Source: Pseudomonas chlororaphis subsp. piscium
GTDB lineage: Bacteria > Pseudomonadota > Gammaproteobacteria > Pseudomonadales > Pseudomonadaceae
Direction: 5' to 3'
Length of the DNA stretch: 64,000 nt
Assembly: GCF_003850345.1 (NCBI RefSeq)
Contig: NZ_CP027707.1
Span: 1,922,001-1,986,000 of the forward strand
Shown here: positions 45,937 to 55,002 of the stretch, in pieces
Layout: every line of letters starts with the position of its first letter
How positions within the stretch are numbered: position 1 is the stretch's first letter
Notes under the pieces: generated by a model
The model's database searches: none
Seen by the model: only the letters and a program-made list of their open reading frames with translations
Told to the model about the DNA's origin: nothing
Made by a program: the position numbers and the translations under genes

Positions 45937-46712
45937 GTTCCGAGCTACGGCCCAACCTTGTCGCGCTGAACACCATCGTCTACCGAGAGGTCCGGCGTTT
46001 TACCCGGATCTGGCCGCAAACTCTGCTGCCGCCGGCGATCACCATGGTTCTGTACTTCGTGATCTTCGGCAACCTGATCGGCCGGCAGATCGGCGACATG
46101 GGCGGTTTCACCTACATGGAGTACATAGTCCCGGGCCTGATCATGATGTCGGTGATCACCAACTCCTACGGCAACGTGGTCTCGAGTTTCTTTGGCAGCA
46201 AGTTCCAGCGCTCCATCGAGGAACTGATGGTGTCGCCGGTGTCGCCGCACACCATCCTCGTCGGCTACACCCTGGGTGGTGTGCTGCGGGGGTTGGCGGT
46301 GGGCGTGATCGTGACGCTGCTGTCGCTGTTCTTCACCCACCTGCAAGTGCATCACCTGGGCATTACCTTGCTGGTGGTGGTCCTGACCGCGACCATCTTT
46401 TCGCTGTTGGGCTTTATCAACGCGGTATTTGCACGCAACTTCGACGATATCTCGATCATCCCGACCTTCGTGCTGACGCCACTGACCTACCTGGGCGGCG
46501 TGTTCTACTCCATCACCCTGCTGCCACCGTTCTGGCAGACGGTGTCGCTGGCCAACCCGGTGCTGCATATGGTCAACGCTTTCCGTTTCGGCATCCTGGG
46601 GGTTTCCGACATCCAGATCAGCGTGGCCATTACCTTCATGCTGGTAGCCACCCTGGTCCTGTACTTCGGTTGTGCCCGCCTGCTGGTCAGCGGTCGCGGC
46701 ATGCGCCAGTAA
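45933..46712 (+). CDS. ABC-2 type permease (YadH-like)
   Basis: A 259-residue inner-membrane protein with six hydrophobic stretches (about 28-50, 60-85, 105-130, 138-160, 170-195 and 230-250) and the ABC-2 membrane domain signature (FFGSKFQRSIEELMVSPVSP; TFVLTPLTYLGGVFYSI). It forms an exporter with the preceding ATPase, probably as a homodimer with two ATPase subunits. Translation is coupled to the ATPase gene by a 4-bp overlap. Confidence 0.93.
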   Translation: MSSELRPNLVALNTIVYREVRRFTRIWPQTLLPPAITMVLYFVIFGNLIGRQIGDMGGFTYMEYIVPGLIMMSVITNSYGNVVSSFFGSKFQRSIEELMVSPVSPHTILVGYTLGGVLRGLAVGVIVTLLSLFFTHLQVHHLGITLLVVVLTATIFSLLGFINAVFARNFDDISIIPTFVLTPLTYLGGVFYSITLLPPFWQTVSLANPVLHMVNAFRFGILGVSDIQISVAITFMLVATLVLYFGCARLLVSGRGMRQ

Positions 46713-46729
46713 GCTCGCACAGAAATAAC

Positions 46730-46760
46730 AACGGCCTCCCTCGGGAGGCCGTTTGCGTTT
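46730..46760. terminator. Bidirectional terminator after the ABC permease gene
   Basis: AACGGCCTCCC-TC-GGGAGGCCGTT, 11-bp stem, between convergent genes. Confidence 0.75.
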
Positions 46761-47276
46761 CTACAGCCGGCTCTGCTTGCGACGGCGCCATTGCCGGCCG
46801 ACCCACCAGCGCCAGTACAGCATGGTCAGGCAATAGGCGAGGGCGCCCAGCACCAGGCCGGCCACCACCGAGCCCAGCAGGAAGGGTTGCCAGAGGGTCG
46901 AGAGTTCGCCGCTGATCCATTCCCAGGTCAGCTCGTCGGGCAAGGTCCTGGCGGGCACGTTCATCAGCCAGGCACCGATCTGATAGGTGCAGAAGAACAC
47001 CGGCGGCATGGTGATCGGATTGGTCAGCCAGACCAGGCTCACGGCAATCGGCATGTTGCCGCGCACGGAAATGGCCAGCACGGCGGCCAGCAGCATTTGC
47101 GCCGGGATCGGCATGAAGGCCGCGAACAGGCCGACCGCCATGGCGCGCGCCACGGAGTGCCGGTTGAGGTGCCAGAGGTTGGGGTCATGCAGCAACGTGC
47201 CAAGAAAGCGTAAGGACTTGTGTTCCCTGATGCTGGTCGGATCTGGCATGTAACGTTTGAATAGGCGCCGGGGCAT
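46761..47276 (-). CDS. DUF2062 membrane protein
   Basis: A 171-residue protein of the DUF2062 family: a basic, soluble N-terminus (MPRRLFKRYMPDPTSIREHK), the core ARAMAVGLFAAFMPIPAQMLLAA, TNPITMPPVFFCTYQIGAWL and a second membrane hairpin at 125-155 with a basic tail (WRRRKQSRL). About three membrane segments. Function unknown. In P. aeruginosa it also lies upstream of comEC (recalled). Confidence 0.85.
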   Translation of the reverse strand: MPRRLFKRYMPDPTSIREHKSLRFLGTLLHDPNLWHLNRHSVARAMAVGLFAAFMPIPAQMLLAAVLAISVRGNMPIAVSLVWLTNPITMPPVFFCTYQIGAWLMNVPARTLPDELTWEWISGELSTLWQPFLLGSVVAGLVLGALAYCLTMLYWRWWVGRQWRRRKQSRL

Positions 47277-47423
47277 AAGGCTTCTCGGTCAGTTCAGGCG
47301 GCAAGTATGCCCGGATTCTAAAAGGCGCCCATTCAGACTTTGTGACAAATGATAAAGCTGGCGCCCGGTCCGCTGAGCTAAGCCAGAGAGTGGGAACACT
47401 CAAAACTGCTCAAGGACGGGCTT

Positions 47424-49655
47424 ATGCGCACAGGGATGCTGGCGTTGGCGGCGGGGCTGCTGAGCCTGCGCTTTTTGCCGGCGCTGCCAGCGATCGGATG
47501 GCTGGCCGTACTGCCGGTGGTGGCCTTGATGCTGCTGCCGTTTCGCACCTATCCATTGGCCTTTTTTCTGCTGGGCCTGGCGTGGGCCTGCATCAGCGCG
47601 CAATGGGCGCTGGACGATCGTTTGGCGGAACCGCTCGACGGACAGACCCGATGGCTTGAAGGCCGGGTGGTGGGGCTGCCGCAGCAGGCTGAGGGCGTGG
47701 TGCGTTTCGAGCTGGAAGGCGGACGGGCGCGGCGCGGACGGATCCCCCAACGCTTGCGCCTGGCCTGGTATGGCGGGCCACCGGTGCACAGCGGCGAGCG
47801 CTGGCGCCTGGCGGTGAAACTCAAGCGGCCCGTCGGCCTGGTCAATCTGCAAGCCTTCGATCATGAAGCCTGGCTGCTGGCCCAGCGCATCGGCGCCACG
47901 GGCACGGTCAAGGATGGGCAGCTGCTGGCCGCGACGCAGGAGAGTTGGCGTGCGCGCATTCGCCAGCGCTTGCTGCAAGTCGATGCCCATGGGCGCGCTG
48001 GTGGCCTGGCGGCGCTGGTACTGGGTGACGGCTCGGGGCTGAGCCGGGAAGACTGGCGTGTCCTGCAAGACACCGGGACCGTGCATCTGATGGTGATTTC
48101 CGGGCAGCACATCAGCTTGCTGGCCGCCGTGATGTACGCCCTGGTGGCGGGGCTGGCCCGTTACGGCCTGTGGCCGGGACGTTGGCCCTGGCTGCCCTGG
48201 GCCTGTGGGTTGGCGTTCGCTTCGGCCCTGGGGTACGGATTGCTGGCGGGCTTCGATGTGCCGGTGCGTCGTGCCTGCGTGATGGTTGCCCTGGTGCTGA
48301 TCTGGCGCCTGCGCTTTCGTCACCTGGGCGCCTGGTGGCCGTTCCTGTTGGCGTTGAATGCGGTGCTGTTGTTCGAGCCGCTGGCCAGTCTGCAGCCAGG
48401 ATTCTGGCTGTCCTTTACCGCGGTGGCGGTGCTGATCCTGATCTTCGGCGGGCGCCTGGGAGGCTGGCGCTGGTGGCAGTCCTGGACCCGCATCCAATGG
48501 TTGATCGCCATCGGCCTATGCCCGGTGCTGTTGGCGCTGGGTTTGCCCATCAGCCTCAGCGGGCCGCTGGCCAATTTGCTGGCGGAACCCTGGATCAGCC
48601 TGCTGGTATTGCCACCGGCGTTGCTCGGCACCTTGTTCCTGGCGGTGCCTTACCTGGGCGAAGGGCTGCTCTGGCTGGCCGGTGGTTTGCTGGACGTGCT
48701 GTTTCGCGGTCTGGCACTGCTGGCTGCCCAATGGCCGGCGTGGGTAGCGCCGGCCATACCGCTCTGGGCCTGGAGCATCAGCGCGCTGGGGGCCTTTCTG
48801 CTGTTGCTGCCCGCGGGCGTGCCGCTGCGTCCCTTGGGATGGTCGATGCTGCTGTTGATGGTGTTCCCGCCGAGAAACACGCTGCCATACGGCGAGGCGG
48901 AAGTCTGGCAGCTGGATGTCGGGCAGGGCCTGGCGGTGCTGGTGCGGACTCGCGAGCACGCAATGCTGTACGACGCCGGTCCGCGTTTTGGCGACTCCGA
49001 TCTGGGCGCCCGGGTGGTGCTGCCGTCCTTGCGCAAGCTGGGCGTCGAGCACCTTGACCTGATGCTGCTCAGCCACGCCGATGCCGATCATGCCGGTGGC
49101 GCCGACGCTATCCAGCGCGGCTTGCCAGTGGCCAGGCTGGTCAGCGGCGATCCCGAGGGCTTGCCGGCCTATTTGCCGGCAGAGCCTTGCGCCAGCGGCG
49201 AGCAGTGGCAATGGGACGGGGTACGTTTTTCCCTGTGGCAATGGGCGGGTGCGCAGAACGGTAACCAGAAGTCCTGCGTGATGCAGGTCGAGGCTAAGGG
49301 CGAGCGATTGCTGCTGACCGGGGATATCGATGCCCAGGCGGAACGTGCGCTGTTGAATACCCCGCTGGCTGTCGAGACCCACTGGTTACAGGCGCCGCAC
49401 CACGGCAGCCGCAGTTCGTCGTCCCCGGCCTTGCTCAAGACCCTTGCGCCTTCGGCGGTGCTGATTTCCCGGGGGCACGGCAATGGCTTCGGGCATCCGC
49501 ACCCGCAGGTCGTCGAGCGTTATCGCCAGCAAGGGACCGTTATTTACGACAGTGCGGAGCAAGGAGCGCTGCGGTTGATGCTGGGTACCTACACCGAACC
49601 GACGAGCCTGCGGGCGCAGCGACGCTTTTGGCGCAAATGGCCACTATCTCCTTAA
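47424..49655 (+). CDS. comEC: DNA internalisation competence protein ComEC/Rec2
   Basis: A 743-residue polytopic protein. N-terminal membrane and OB-like soluble region to about 200, the Competence domain with a TM bundle from about 215 to 480 (VMVALVLIWRLRFRHLGAWWP; FWLSFTAVAVLILIFGG), and a C-terminal metallo-beta-lactamase domain (LDVGQGLAVLVRT; LLSHADADHAGGADAI; LQAPHHGSRSSSS). It forms the inner-membrane channel for single-stranded DNA during transformation, with the C-terminal domain proposed to degrade the other strand. It shares no overlap with the exbB-like gene that follows at 100 bp. Confidence 0.95.
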   Translation: MRTGMLALAAGLLSLRFLPALPAIGWLAVLPVVALMLLPFRTYPLAFFLLGLAWACISAQWALDDRLAEPLDGQTRWLEGRVVGLPQQAEGVVRFELEGGRARRGRIPQRLRLAWYGGPPVHSGERWRLAVKLKRPVGLVNLQAFDHEAWLLAQRIGATGTVKDGQLLAATQESWRARIRQRLLQVDAHGRAGGLAALVLGDGSGLSREDWRVLQDTGTVHLMVISGQHISLLAAVMYALVAGLARYGLWPGRWPWLPWACGLAFASALGYGLLAGFDVPVRRACVMVALVLIWRLRFRHLGAWWPFLLALNAVLLFEPLASLQPGFWLSFTAVAVLILIFGGRLGGWRWWQSWTRIQWLIAIGLCPVLLALGLPISLSGPLANLLAEPWISLLVLPPALLGTLFLAVPYLGEGLLWLAGGLLDVLFRGLALLAAQWPAWVAPAIPLWAWSISALGAFLLLLPAGVPLRPLGWSMLLLMVFPPRNTLPYGEAEVWQLDVGQGLAVLVRTREHAMLYDAGPRFGDSDLGARVVLPSLRKLGVEHLDLMLLSHADADHAGGADAIQRGLPVARLVSGDPEGLPAYLPAEPCASGEQWQWDGVRFSLWQWAGAQNGNQKSCVMQVEAKGERLLLTGDIDAQAERALLNTPLAVETHWLQAPHHGSRSSSSPALLKTLAPSAVLISRGHGNGFGHPHPQVVERYRQQGTVIYDSAEQGALRLMLGTYTEPTSLRAQRRFWRKWPLSP

Positions 49656-49757
49656 ATAACCGGGAGTTATTAAAGCCTGAAGGCATGCGACATCAGGTTC
49701 TTCGGTGCATTCGGCCCCTATGTTAGAGTGGCGCACTTTTTCGAGGGGACTGTCACT

Positions 49758-50393
49758 GTGTGGGAATTGGTCATATCCGGCGGCTGGATGATGTTGCCGA
49801 TCATTCTGAGTTCCATTGCCGCGGTCGGCATCATTGCCGAGCGCCTGTGGACCCTGCGGGCCAGCCGTGTTACTCCGCCGCATCTGCTGGGGCAGGTCTG
49901 GCGCTGGATCAAGGACAAGCAACTCAATAAGGACAAACTCAAGGAACTGCGCGCCCATTCTCCTCTGGGGGAAATCCTCGCGGCCGGCCTGGCCAACTCC
50001 AAGCATGGCCGCGAGGTCATGAAGGAGTGCATCGAGGAAGCCGCCGCCCGGGTCATTCATGAACTGGAGCGCTACCTCAATGCCCTCGGCACCATCGCCG
50101 CCATGGCGCCGCTGCTGGGCTTGCTGGGTACGGTGCTGGGCATGATCGATATTTTCAGCTCGTTCATGGGGTCGGGCATGACCACCAACGCCGCGGTGCT
50201 GGCCGGTGGTATCTCCAAGGCGCTGATTACCACCGCGTCCGGCCTGATGGTCGGTATCCCGGCGGTGTTCTTCCACCGTTTCCTGCAACGCCGGGTCGAT
50301 GAACTGGTGGTGGGTATGGAGCAGGAAGCCATCAAACTGGTCGAAGTGGTGCAAGGCGACCGCGACGTCGATCTGGCCGAGGGCAAAGCGTGA
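49758..50393 (+). CDS. ExbB/TolQ-type proton channel subunit
   Basis: A 211-residue three-helix inner-membrane protein (TM at about 7-27, 108-130 and 152-172) with MAPLLGLLGTVLGMIDIFSSF and the conserved ISKALITTASGLMVGIPAV region. With its ExbD/TolR partner it converts proton flow into force for a TonB- or Tol-like system. The GTG start gives the normal N-terminus WELVISGGWMMLPI and follows GAGGGGA; the longer frame is not used. It overlaps the exbD-like gene by 4 bp (GTGA). It is a separate paralogue in a lipid A gene cluster, not the canonical tol-pal or exbBD-tonB operon. Confidence 0.92.
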   Translation: MWELVISGGWMMLPIILSSIAAVGIIAERLWTLRASRVTPPHLLGQVWRWIKDKQLNKDKLKELRAHSPLGEILAAGLANSKHGREVMKECIEEAAARVIHELERYLNALGTIAAMAPLLGLLGTVLGMIDIFSSFMGSGMTTNAAVLAGGISKALITTASGLMVGIPAVFFHRFLQRRVDELVVGMEQEAIKLVEVVQGDRDVDLAEGKA

Positions 50394-50818
50394 AATTCCG
50401 CCGCAAGCCACGGGAAACCATCGATATCAACCTCGCGTCGCTGATCGATGTGGTGTTTATCCTGCTGCTGTTTTTCGTCGTGACCACCACCTTCACCCGG
50501 GAAACCCAGTTGCGCGTCGAGTTGCCTGAGGCCGTCAGCGGCTCGCCGGCCGAAGACCAGCAGACCAAACAGCTGGATATTGCCATCAGCGCCGACGGGG
50601 TGTTTTCGGTGAACAACCAGGTGCTGCCCAAGAGCGACCTGGCCAGCCTGATCGAAGCCTTGCAGAAGGAGTCGGCGGGTGACACCAACCTGCCGCTGTC
50701 TATCAGTGCCGACGGCAAGACCCAGCACCAGGCCGTCATTACTGCGATGGATGCCGCCGGCAAGCTCGGTTTCAGCCATCTGCGCATGACCACCGTCGAG
50801 GCGGCGCCAGCACCCTGA
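50390..50818 (+). CDS. ExbD/TolR-type protein
   Basis: A 142-residue protein: cytoplasmic N-terminus ([20 protein letters not shown]) containing the conserved aspartate that faces the proton channel, one TM (about 17-37, [15 protein letters not shown]) and a periplasmic domain. GTG start overlapping the exbB-like gene; its stop overlaps the lpxK ATG by one base. Confidence 0.93.
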   Translation: MKFRRKPRETIDINLASLIDVVFILLLFFVVTTTFTRETQLRVELPEAVSGSPAEDQQTKQLDIAISADGVFSVNNQVLPKSDLASLIEALQKESAGDTNLPLSISADGKTQHQAVITAMDAAGKLGFSHLRMTTVEAAPAP

Positions 50819-51828
50819 TGGCCATGTCCGATCGTTTGCTCGCTGCCTGGTACAACGGCCACCCCGCGCTGAGCCTTCTGCGACCCCTGGAATGGCTCTA
50901 CCGACGGGTGGTGGTGCGCAAGCGCGAACGCTTCCTGGCCGGAGAGGGCAATGTCTACCAGCCGCCGGTGCCGCTGGTGGTGGTGGGTAATATTACCGTC
51001 GGCGGTACTGGCAAGACGCCGTTGATCCTGTGGATGATCGAGCATTGCCAGCGCAGCGGGCTGCGGGTCGGCGTGGTCAGCCGGGGTTACGGCGCCAAGC
51101 CGCCGCAATTGCCATGGCGGGTCGCCGCCGAGCAGAGCGCCGATGTCGCTGGCGACGAACCCTTGCTGATCGTCCAGCGCACCGGCGTGCCACTGATGAT
51201 CGACCCCGACCGCAGCCGCGCCGTGCGGGCCTTGCTAGCCGCCGAGCCGCTGGACCTGATTCTCTCCGACGACGGCATGCAGCATTACCGCATGGCCCGC
51301 GACCTCGAACTGGTGCTGATCGACGCAGCGCGCGGGCTGGGCAACCGACGCTGCCTGCCGGCCGGGCCGCTGCGCGAGCCGGTCGAGCGCCTGCAAAGCG
51401 TCGACGCGGTGCTCTACAACGGCGCCAGCGACGATCGCGAGGATGGCTTCGCCTTTCGCCTGGCGCCCACCGCCCTGGTCAATCTGCAAAGCGGCGAACG
51501 CCGCGGGCTTGAGCACTTCGCGCCGGGGCAGGCACTGCACGCGGTGGCCGGCATCGGCAATCCGCAACGTTTCTTCACTACCCTTGAAACGCTACACTGG
51601 CAGCCTGTCCCGCATGCTTTCGCCGACCACGCCGAATACAGCGCGCAGGCGCTGAGTTTCACCCCGTCGCTGCCGCTGGTCATGACCGAAAAGGATGCGG
51701 TGAAGTGCCGTGCCTTCGCGGCTGCCGACTGGTGGTACCTGGCGGTGGATGCTGTGCCATCCCCGGCCTTCGTGGCCTGGTTCGATACACAGTTGATGCG
51801 CCTGTTGCCCGCTCGTCTTTTGCCTTAA
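50818..51828 (+). CDS. lpxK: Tetraacyldisaccharide 4'-kinase (LpxK)
   Basis: A 336-residue, membrane-associated P-loop kinase that phosphorylates the 4'-position of the tetraacyldisaccharide-1-phosphate lipid A precursor. N-terminal membrane-associating helix ([14 protein letters not shown]), Walker [14 protein letters not shown], then SRGYG, the Asp of GDEPLLI and [19 protein letters not shown]. The ATG overlaps the stop of the exbD-like gene (TGATG); another ATG two codons later is possible. Confidence 0.97.
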   Translation: MAMSDRLLAAWYNGHPALSLLRPLEWLYRRVVVRKRERFLAGEGNVYQPPVPLVVVGNITVGGTGKTPLILWMIEHCQRSGLRVGVVSRGYGAKPPQLPWRVAAEQSADVAGDEPLLIVQRTGVPLMIDPDRSRAVRALLAAEPLDLILSDDGMQHYRMARDLELVLIDAARGLGNRRCLPAGPLREPVERLQSVDAVLYNGASDDREDGFAFRLAPTALVNLQSGERRGLEHFAPGQALHAVAGIGNPQRFFTTLETLHWQPVPHAFADHAEYSAQALSFTPSLPLVMTEKDAVKCRAFAAADWWYLAVDAVPSPAFVAWFDTQLMRLLPARLLP

Positions 51829-51851
51829 ACGCTTCTATCCAGGGAATTCTC

Positions 51852-52037
51852 ATGGACACCAAATTGCTCGATATCCTCGCTTGCCCGATCTGCAAGGGAC
51901 CGCTGAAGCTCAGTGCCGACAAGACCGAGCTGATCAGCAAGGGCGCCGGCCTGGCCTATCCGATTCGCGATGGCATCCCGGTCATGCTGGAAAGCGAAGC
52001 CCGCACCCTCAGCACCGACGAGCGCCTGGATAAATGA
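51852..52037 (+). CDS. Trm112-family zinc-binding small protein
   Basis: A 61-residue protein with the N-terminal CPICKGPL zinc-knuckle half and the [17 protein letters not shown] core of the Trm112/YcaR family. In eukaryotes Trm112 activates methyltransferases; the bacterial role is not clear. Conserved between lpxK and kdsB in many Gram-negative bacteria. The stop overlaps the kdsB start. Confidence 0.93.
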   Translation: MDTKLLDILACPICKGPLKLSADKTELISKGAGLAYPIRDGIPVMLESEARTLSTDERLDK

Positions 52038-52798
52038 CCACAGCCTTTACCGTTGTCATTCCAGCCCGATTCGCCTCCACCCGCCTGCCGGGTAAACCGC
52101 TGCAGTTGATCGCCGGTAAGCCGATGATCCAGCACGTCTGGGAACAGGCCTGCAAGAGCGCCGCCCAGCGCGTGGTAGTGGCGACCGACGATGTGCGTAT
52201 CGTCGAGGCCTGCCAGGGCTTCGGCGCCGAAGCGGTGCTGACCCGCGAGGACCACAACTCCGGGACCGATCGCCTGGCGGAAGTCGCCAGCCAATTGGGG
52301 CTGGCCGCGGACGCCATCGTGGTCAACGTCCAGGGCGACGAGCCGTTGATCCCGCCAGCGGTGATCGACCAGGTGGCCGCCAACCTGGCCGCCCACACCG
52401 AGGCGAGCATGGCCACCCTGGCCGAGCCGATCGAAGACGTCGAGACCCTGTTCAACCCGAACGTGGTCAAGGTGGTCAGTGACATCAATGGCTTGGCCCT
52501 GACTTTCAGTCGCGCCACCTTGCCCTGGGCGCGCGACGCCTTTGCGAAAAACCGCGACCTGCTGCCGGAAGGCGTGCCTTACCGCCGCCACATCGGCATC
52601 TATGCCTACCGCGCCTGCTTCCTGCATGACTTCGTCAGCTGGGGCCCGTGCTGGCTGGAGAACACCGAGTCACTGGAGCAGTTGCGGGCCTTGTGGCACG
52701 GCGTGCGTATCCACGTCGCCGATGCCCTGGAAGCGCCGCCTGGTGGTGTCGATACCGCCGAAGACCTTGAGCGCGTTCGTCGCCTGCTGGAGGCCTGA
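52034..52798 (+). CDS. kdsB: 3-deoxy-manno-octulosonate cytidylyltransferase (KdsB)
   Basis: A 254-residue cytoplasmic enzyme that makes CMP-Kdo for the LPS inner core. The nucleotide-binding motif is [17 protein letters not shown], with ATDD at 47-50, the metal/substrate region [13 protein letters not shown], and the C-terminal [18 protein letters not shown] overlaps both ends: with the Trm112-like gene before and, by one base, with the phosphatase gene after. Confidence 0.97.
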   Translation: MTTAFTVVIPARFASTRLPGKPLQLIAGKPMIQHVWEQACKSAAQRVVVATDDVRIVEACQGFGAEAVLTREDHNSGTDRLAEVASQLGLAADAIVVNVQGDEPLIPPAVIDQVAANLAAHTEASMATLAEPIEDVETLFNPNVVKVVSDINGLALTFSRATLPWARDAFAKNRDLLPEGVPYRRHIGIYAYRACFLHDFVSWGPCWLENTESLEQLRALWHGVRIHVADALEAPPGGVDTAEDLERVRRLLEA

Positions 52799-53262
52799 TG
52801 CGGGTTCTGTTTGTCTGCCTGGGCAATATCTGCCGTTCGCCGACGGCGGAGGGCGTGTTGCGCCACAAATTGCGCGAAGCGGGGCTGGCCGATCAGGTCG
52901 AAGTCGCGTCCGCAGGGACCGGCGAATGGCACATCGGCAAGGCGCCGGACAAGCGCAGCCAGCGCGCGGCGCTGTTGCGCGGCTACGACCTGTCGGCCCA
53001 GCGTGCCCAGCAGGTCAGCAGCGCGGACTTTGCCCGCTACGACCTGATCCTGGCCATGGACGAGAGCAATCTGCGCAACCTCAAGGCGCTGCAGCCGGCC
53101 CAGGGCAAGGCCGAACTGGACCTGTTCCTGCGTCGCTACGAGGCGGCGGTGGACGAGGTGCCGGATCCTTACTACGACGGTGAGCAAGGTTTCGAGCAGG
53201 TACTGGACCAGATCGAATACGCCAGCGACCGTCTGGTGATCGAACTGAAGGGGCGCCTATGA
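52798..53262 (+). CDS. Low-molecular-weight protein-tyrosine phosphatase
   Basis: A 154-residue cytoplasmic phosphatase with the signature loop VCLGNICRSPTAEGV (nucleophilic Cys and the following Arg) and the general acid Asp in DPYYDGEQGFEQVLDQ. It dephosphorylates phosphotyrosine or arginine on proteins; here it sits in a conserved kdsB-murB context instead of an exopolysaccharide locus. Four-base overlap with murB. Confidence 0.93.
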   Translation: MRVLFVCLGNICRSPTAEGVLRHKLREAGLADQVEVASAGTGEWHIGKAPDKRSQRAALLRGYDLSAQRAQQVSSADFARYDLILAMDESNLRNLKALQPAQGKAELDLFLRRYEAAVDEVPDPYYDGEQGFEQVLDQIEYASDRLVIELKGRL

Positions 53263-54278
53263 GCTTGCATCTGCAGTCCCAGGTTTCCCTCAAACCCTTC
53301 AACACTTTCGGCGTCGATGTGCGGGCGCAGCTGTTCGCCGAGGCCTACAGCGACGCCGACGTACGCGAGGCGCTGGCCTATTCGGCGCAGCATCAACTGC
53401 CGCTGCTGGTGATTGGCGGCGGCAGCAATCTGCTGCTGACCGCTGATATTCCGGCGCTGGTCTTGCGCATGAGTACCCGGGGCATTCGCCTGCTGAGCGA
53501 CGATGGCCAGCAAGTGGTCGTTGAGGCCGAGGCCGGCGAAACCTGGCATCCGTTCGTGCAGTGGACCCTTGAGCAGGGCTTGTCCGGCCTGGAAAACCTC
53601 AGCCTGATTCCAGGGACCGTGGGCGCGGCACCGATGCAGAACATCGGTGCCTACGGGGTCGAGATCAAGGATGTGTTCGCCGGCCTGACCGCGCTGGATC
53701 GGCAGAGCGGCGAGCTGCGCGATTTCAGCCTGGAACAATGCCAGTTCGCCTACCGCGATAGCCTGTTCAAGCAAGAGGCTGGCCGCTGGCTGATTCTGCG
53801 GGTGCGTTTTGCCCTGGCCCGCAGCGAGCATCTGCACCTGGAATACGGCCCGGTGCGCCAGCGCTTGAGCGAGCAGGGCATCGAGCAGCCGACGGCCAGC
53901 GATGTCAGTCGCGCCATTTGCAGCATCCGCAGCGAGAAGCTCCCGGACCCGGCCGTGCTGGGCAATGCCGGCAGCTTCTTCAAGAACCCGGTGGTGTCCG
54001 CTGCGCTGGCAGCCGAGATCAGGCAGCGGCACGCGGGGCTGGTGGGTTATCCACAGCCGGACGGGCAGGTGAAACTGGCGGCCGGCTGGTTGATCGAGCA
54101 GGCGGGCTGGAAAGGTTTTCGTGACGGCGATGCCGGCGTCCATCGCTTGCAGTCGCTGGTGCTGGTCAACCATGGCCATGCCACGGGCCTGCAGCTGTTA
54201 AGCCTGGCGCGAAGGATCCAGCAGGACATCGTCGAGCGCTTCCAGGTTCAGCTGGAGATGGAGCCCAATCTCTATTGA
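53259..54278 (+). CDS. murB: UDP-N-acetylenolpyruvoylglucosamine reductase (MurB)
   Basis: A 339-residue, FAD-containing cytoplasmic enzyme that reduces UDP-GlcNAc-enolpyruvate to UDP-MurNAc. FAD-binding motifs (LVIGGGSNLLLTADI; ENLSLIPGTVGAAPMQNIGAYG) and the catalytic Ser in GNAGSFFKNP and Glu in the C-terminal region are visible. The length places it in the longer, type I group found in gammaproteobacteria. Last gene of the comEC-murB run. Confidence 0.97.
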   Translation: MSLHLQSQVSLKPFNTFGVDVRAQLFAEAYSDADVREALAYSAQHQLPLLVIGGGSNLLLTADIPALVLRMSTRGIRLLSDDGQQVVVEAEAGETWHPFVQWTLEQGLSGLENLSLIPGTVGAAPMQNIGAYGVEIKDVFAGLTALDRQSGELRDFSLEQCQFAYRDSLFKQEAGRWLILRVRFALARSEHLHLEYGPVRQRLSEQGIEQPTASDVSRAICSIRSEKLPDPAVLGNAGSFFKNPVVSAALAAEIRQRHAGLVGYPQPDGQVKLAAGWLIEQAGWKGFRDGDAGVHRLQSLVLVNHGHATGLQLLSLARRIQQDIVERFQVQLEMEPNLY

Positions 54279-54314
54279 GCCCGTTCAGTTGAACTAAGCT
54301 CAGAGCGCGTCACC

Positions 54315-54353
54315 AAAGCCTTGCACGGGTTCACTCCCTGCAAGGCTTTTTTG
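54315..54353 (+). terminator. Rho-independent terminator after murB
   Basis: AAAGCCTTGCA ... TGCAAGGCTTT, 11-bp stem with 13-nt loop and a T6 tail. Confidence 0.88.
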
Positions 54354-54531
54354 TTAATTGCGGCTTAACTTAGCCTGCTAACAATGCAAGTATTTGTACC
54401 TCCAAAGGCCCGATGAAGACTCCCCGTCTTCATAAGAGAGCCCATTAGCCTGAGTCGATCTGCTCCCGCAAGTCGTTGTACTCAACGGCAGATTGCTCGA
54501 CCCCATAAACGGAAAATATGCGGGCGTGCCC

Positions 54532-55002
54532 ATGATTACCCTGAAACTCAACGGTCAAGATCACCAACTGGATGTCACCGAGGACATGCCGCTGCTCTGG
54601 GCTATCCGCGACGTGGCGGGCTACAACGGCACCAAGTTCGGTTGCGGCATGGGCCTGTGCGGCGCATGCACCATCCATATCGACGGCTCCCCGGCGCGCA
54701 GTTGCATCACGCCGATCGGCTCGGTGGTCGGGCAGAACGTCAGCACCATCGACAACCTGCACAGCGACCCAGTCGGCAAAGTCGTGCAGCAGGCCTGGCT
54801 GGACAGCGCGGTGGCCCAGTGCGGCTACTGCCAGGGCGGGCAGATCATGTCGGCCACCGCCTTGCTTAAGGTCAACCCCAACCCCAGTGACGAACAGATC
54901 GAAGCCGCCATGGTCGGCAACATCTGCCGTTGCGGCACCTACAACCGGATCAAGACCGCCATCCGCCAGGCATCCACCCACCTGAAGGAGGCCAAGGCAT
55001 GA
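54532..55002 (+). CDS. 2Fe-2S subunit of a molybdenum hydroxylase (isoquinoline 1-oxidoreductase alpha-like)
   Basis: A 156-residue iron-sulfur protein. The plant-ferredoxin cluster is bound by CGMGLCGAC plus a Cys in ARSCITP, and the second, all-helical cluster by CGYCQGGQI and ICRCGTYNRI. The small subunit transfers electrons from the Moco subunit. No membrane anchor or signal peptide. Start chosen at MITLKLNGQD; upstream in-frame sequence is not conserved. Overlaps the large subunit gene by 4 bp. Three genes that follow complete the cassette. Confidence 0.93.
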   Translation: MITLKLNGQDHQLDVTEDMPLLWAIRDVAGYNGTKFGCGMGLCGACTIHIDGSPARSCITPIGSVVGQNVSTIDNLHSDPVGKVVQQAWLDSAVAQCGYCQGGQIMSATALLKVNPNPSDEQIEAAMVGNICRCGTYNRIKTAIRQASTHLKEAKA

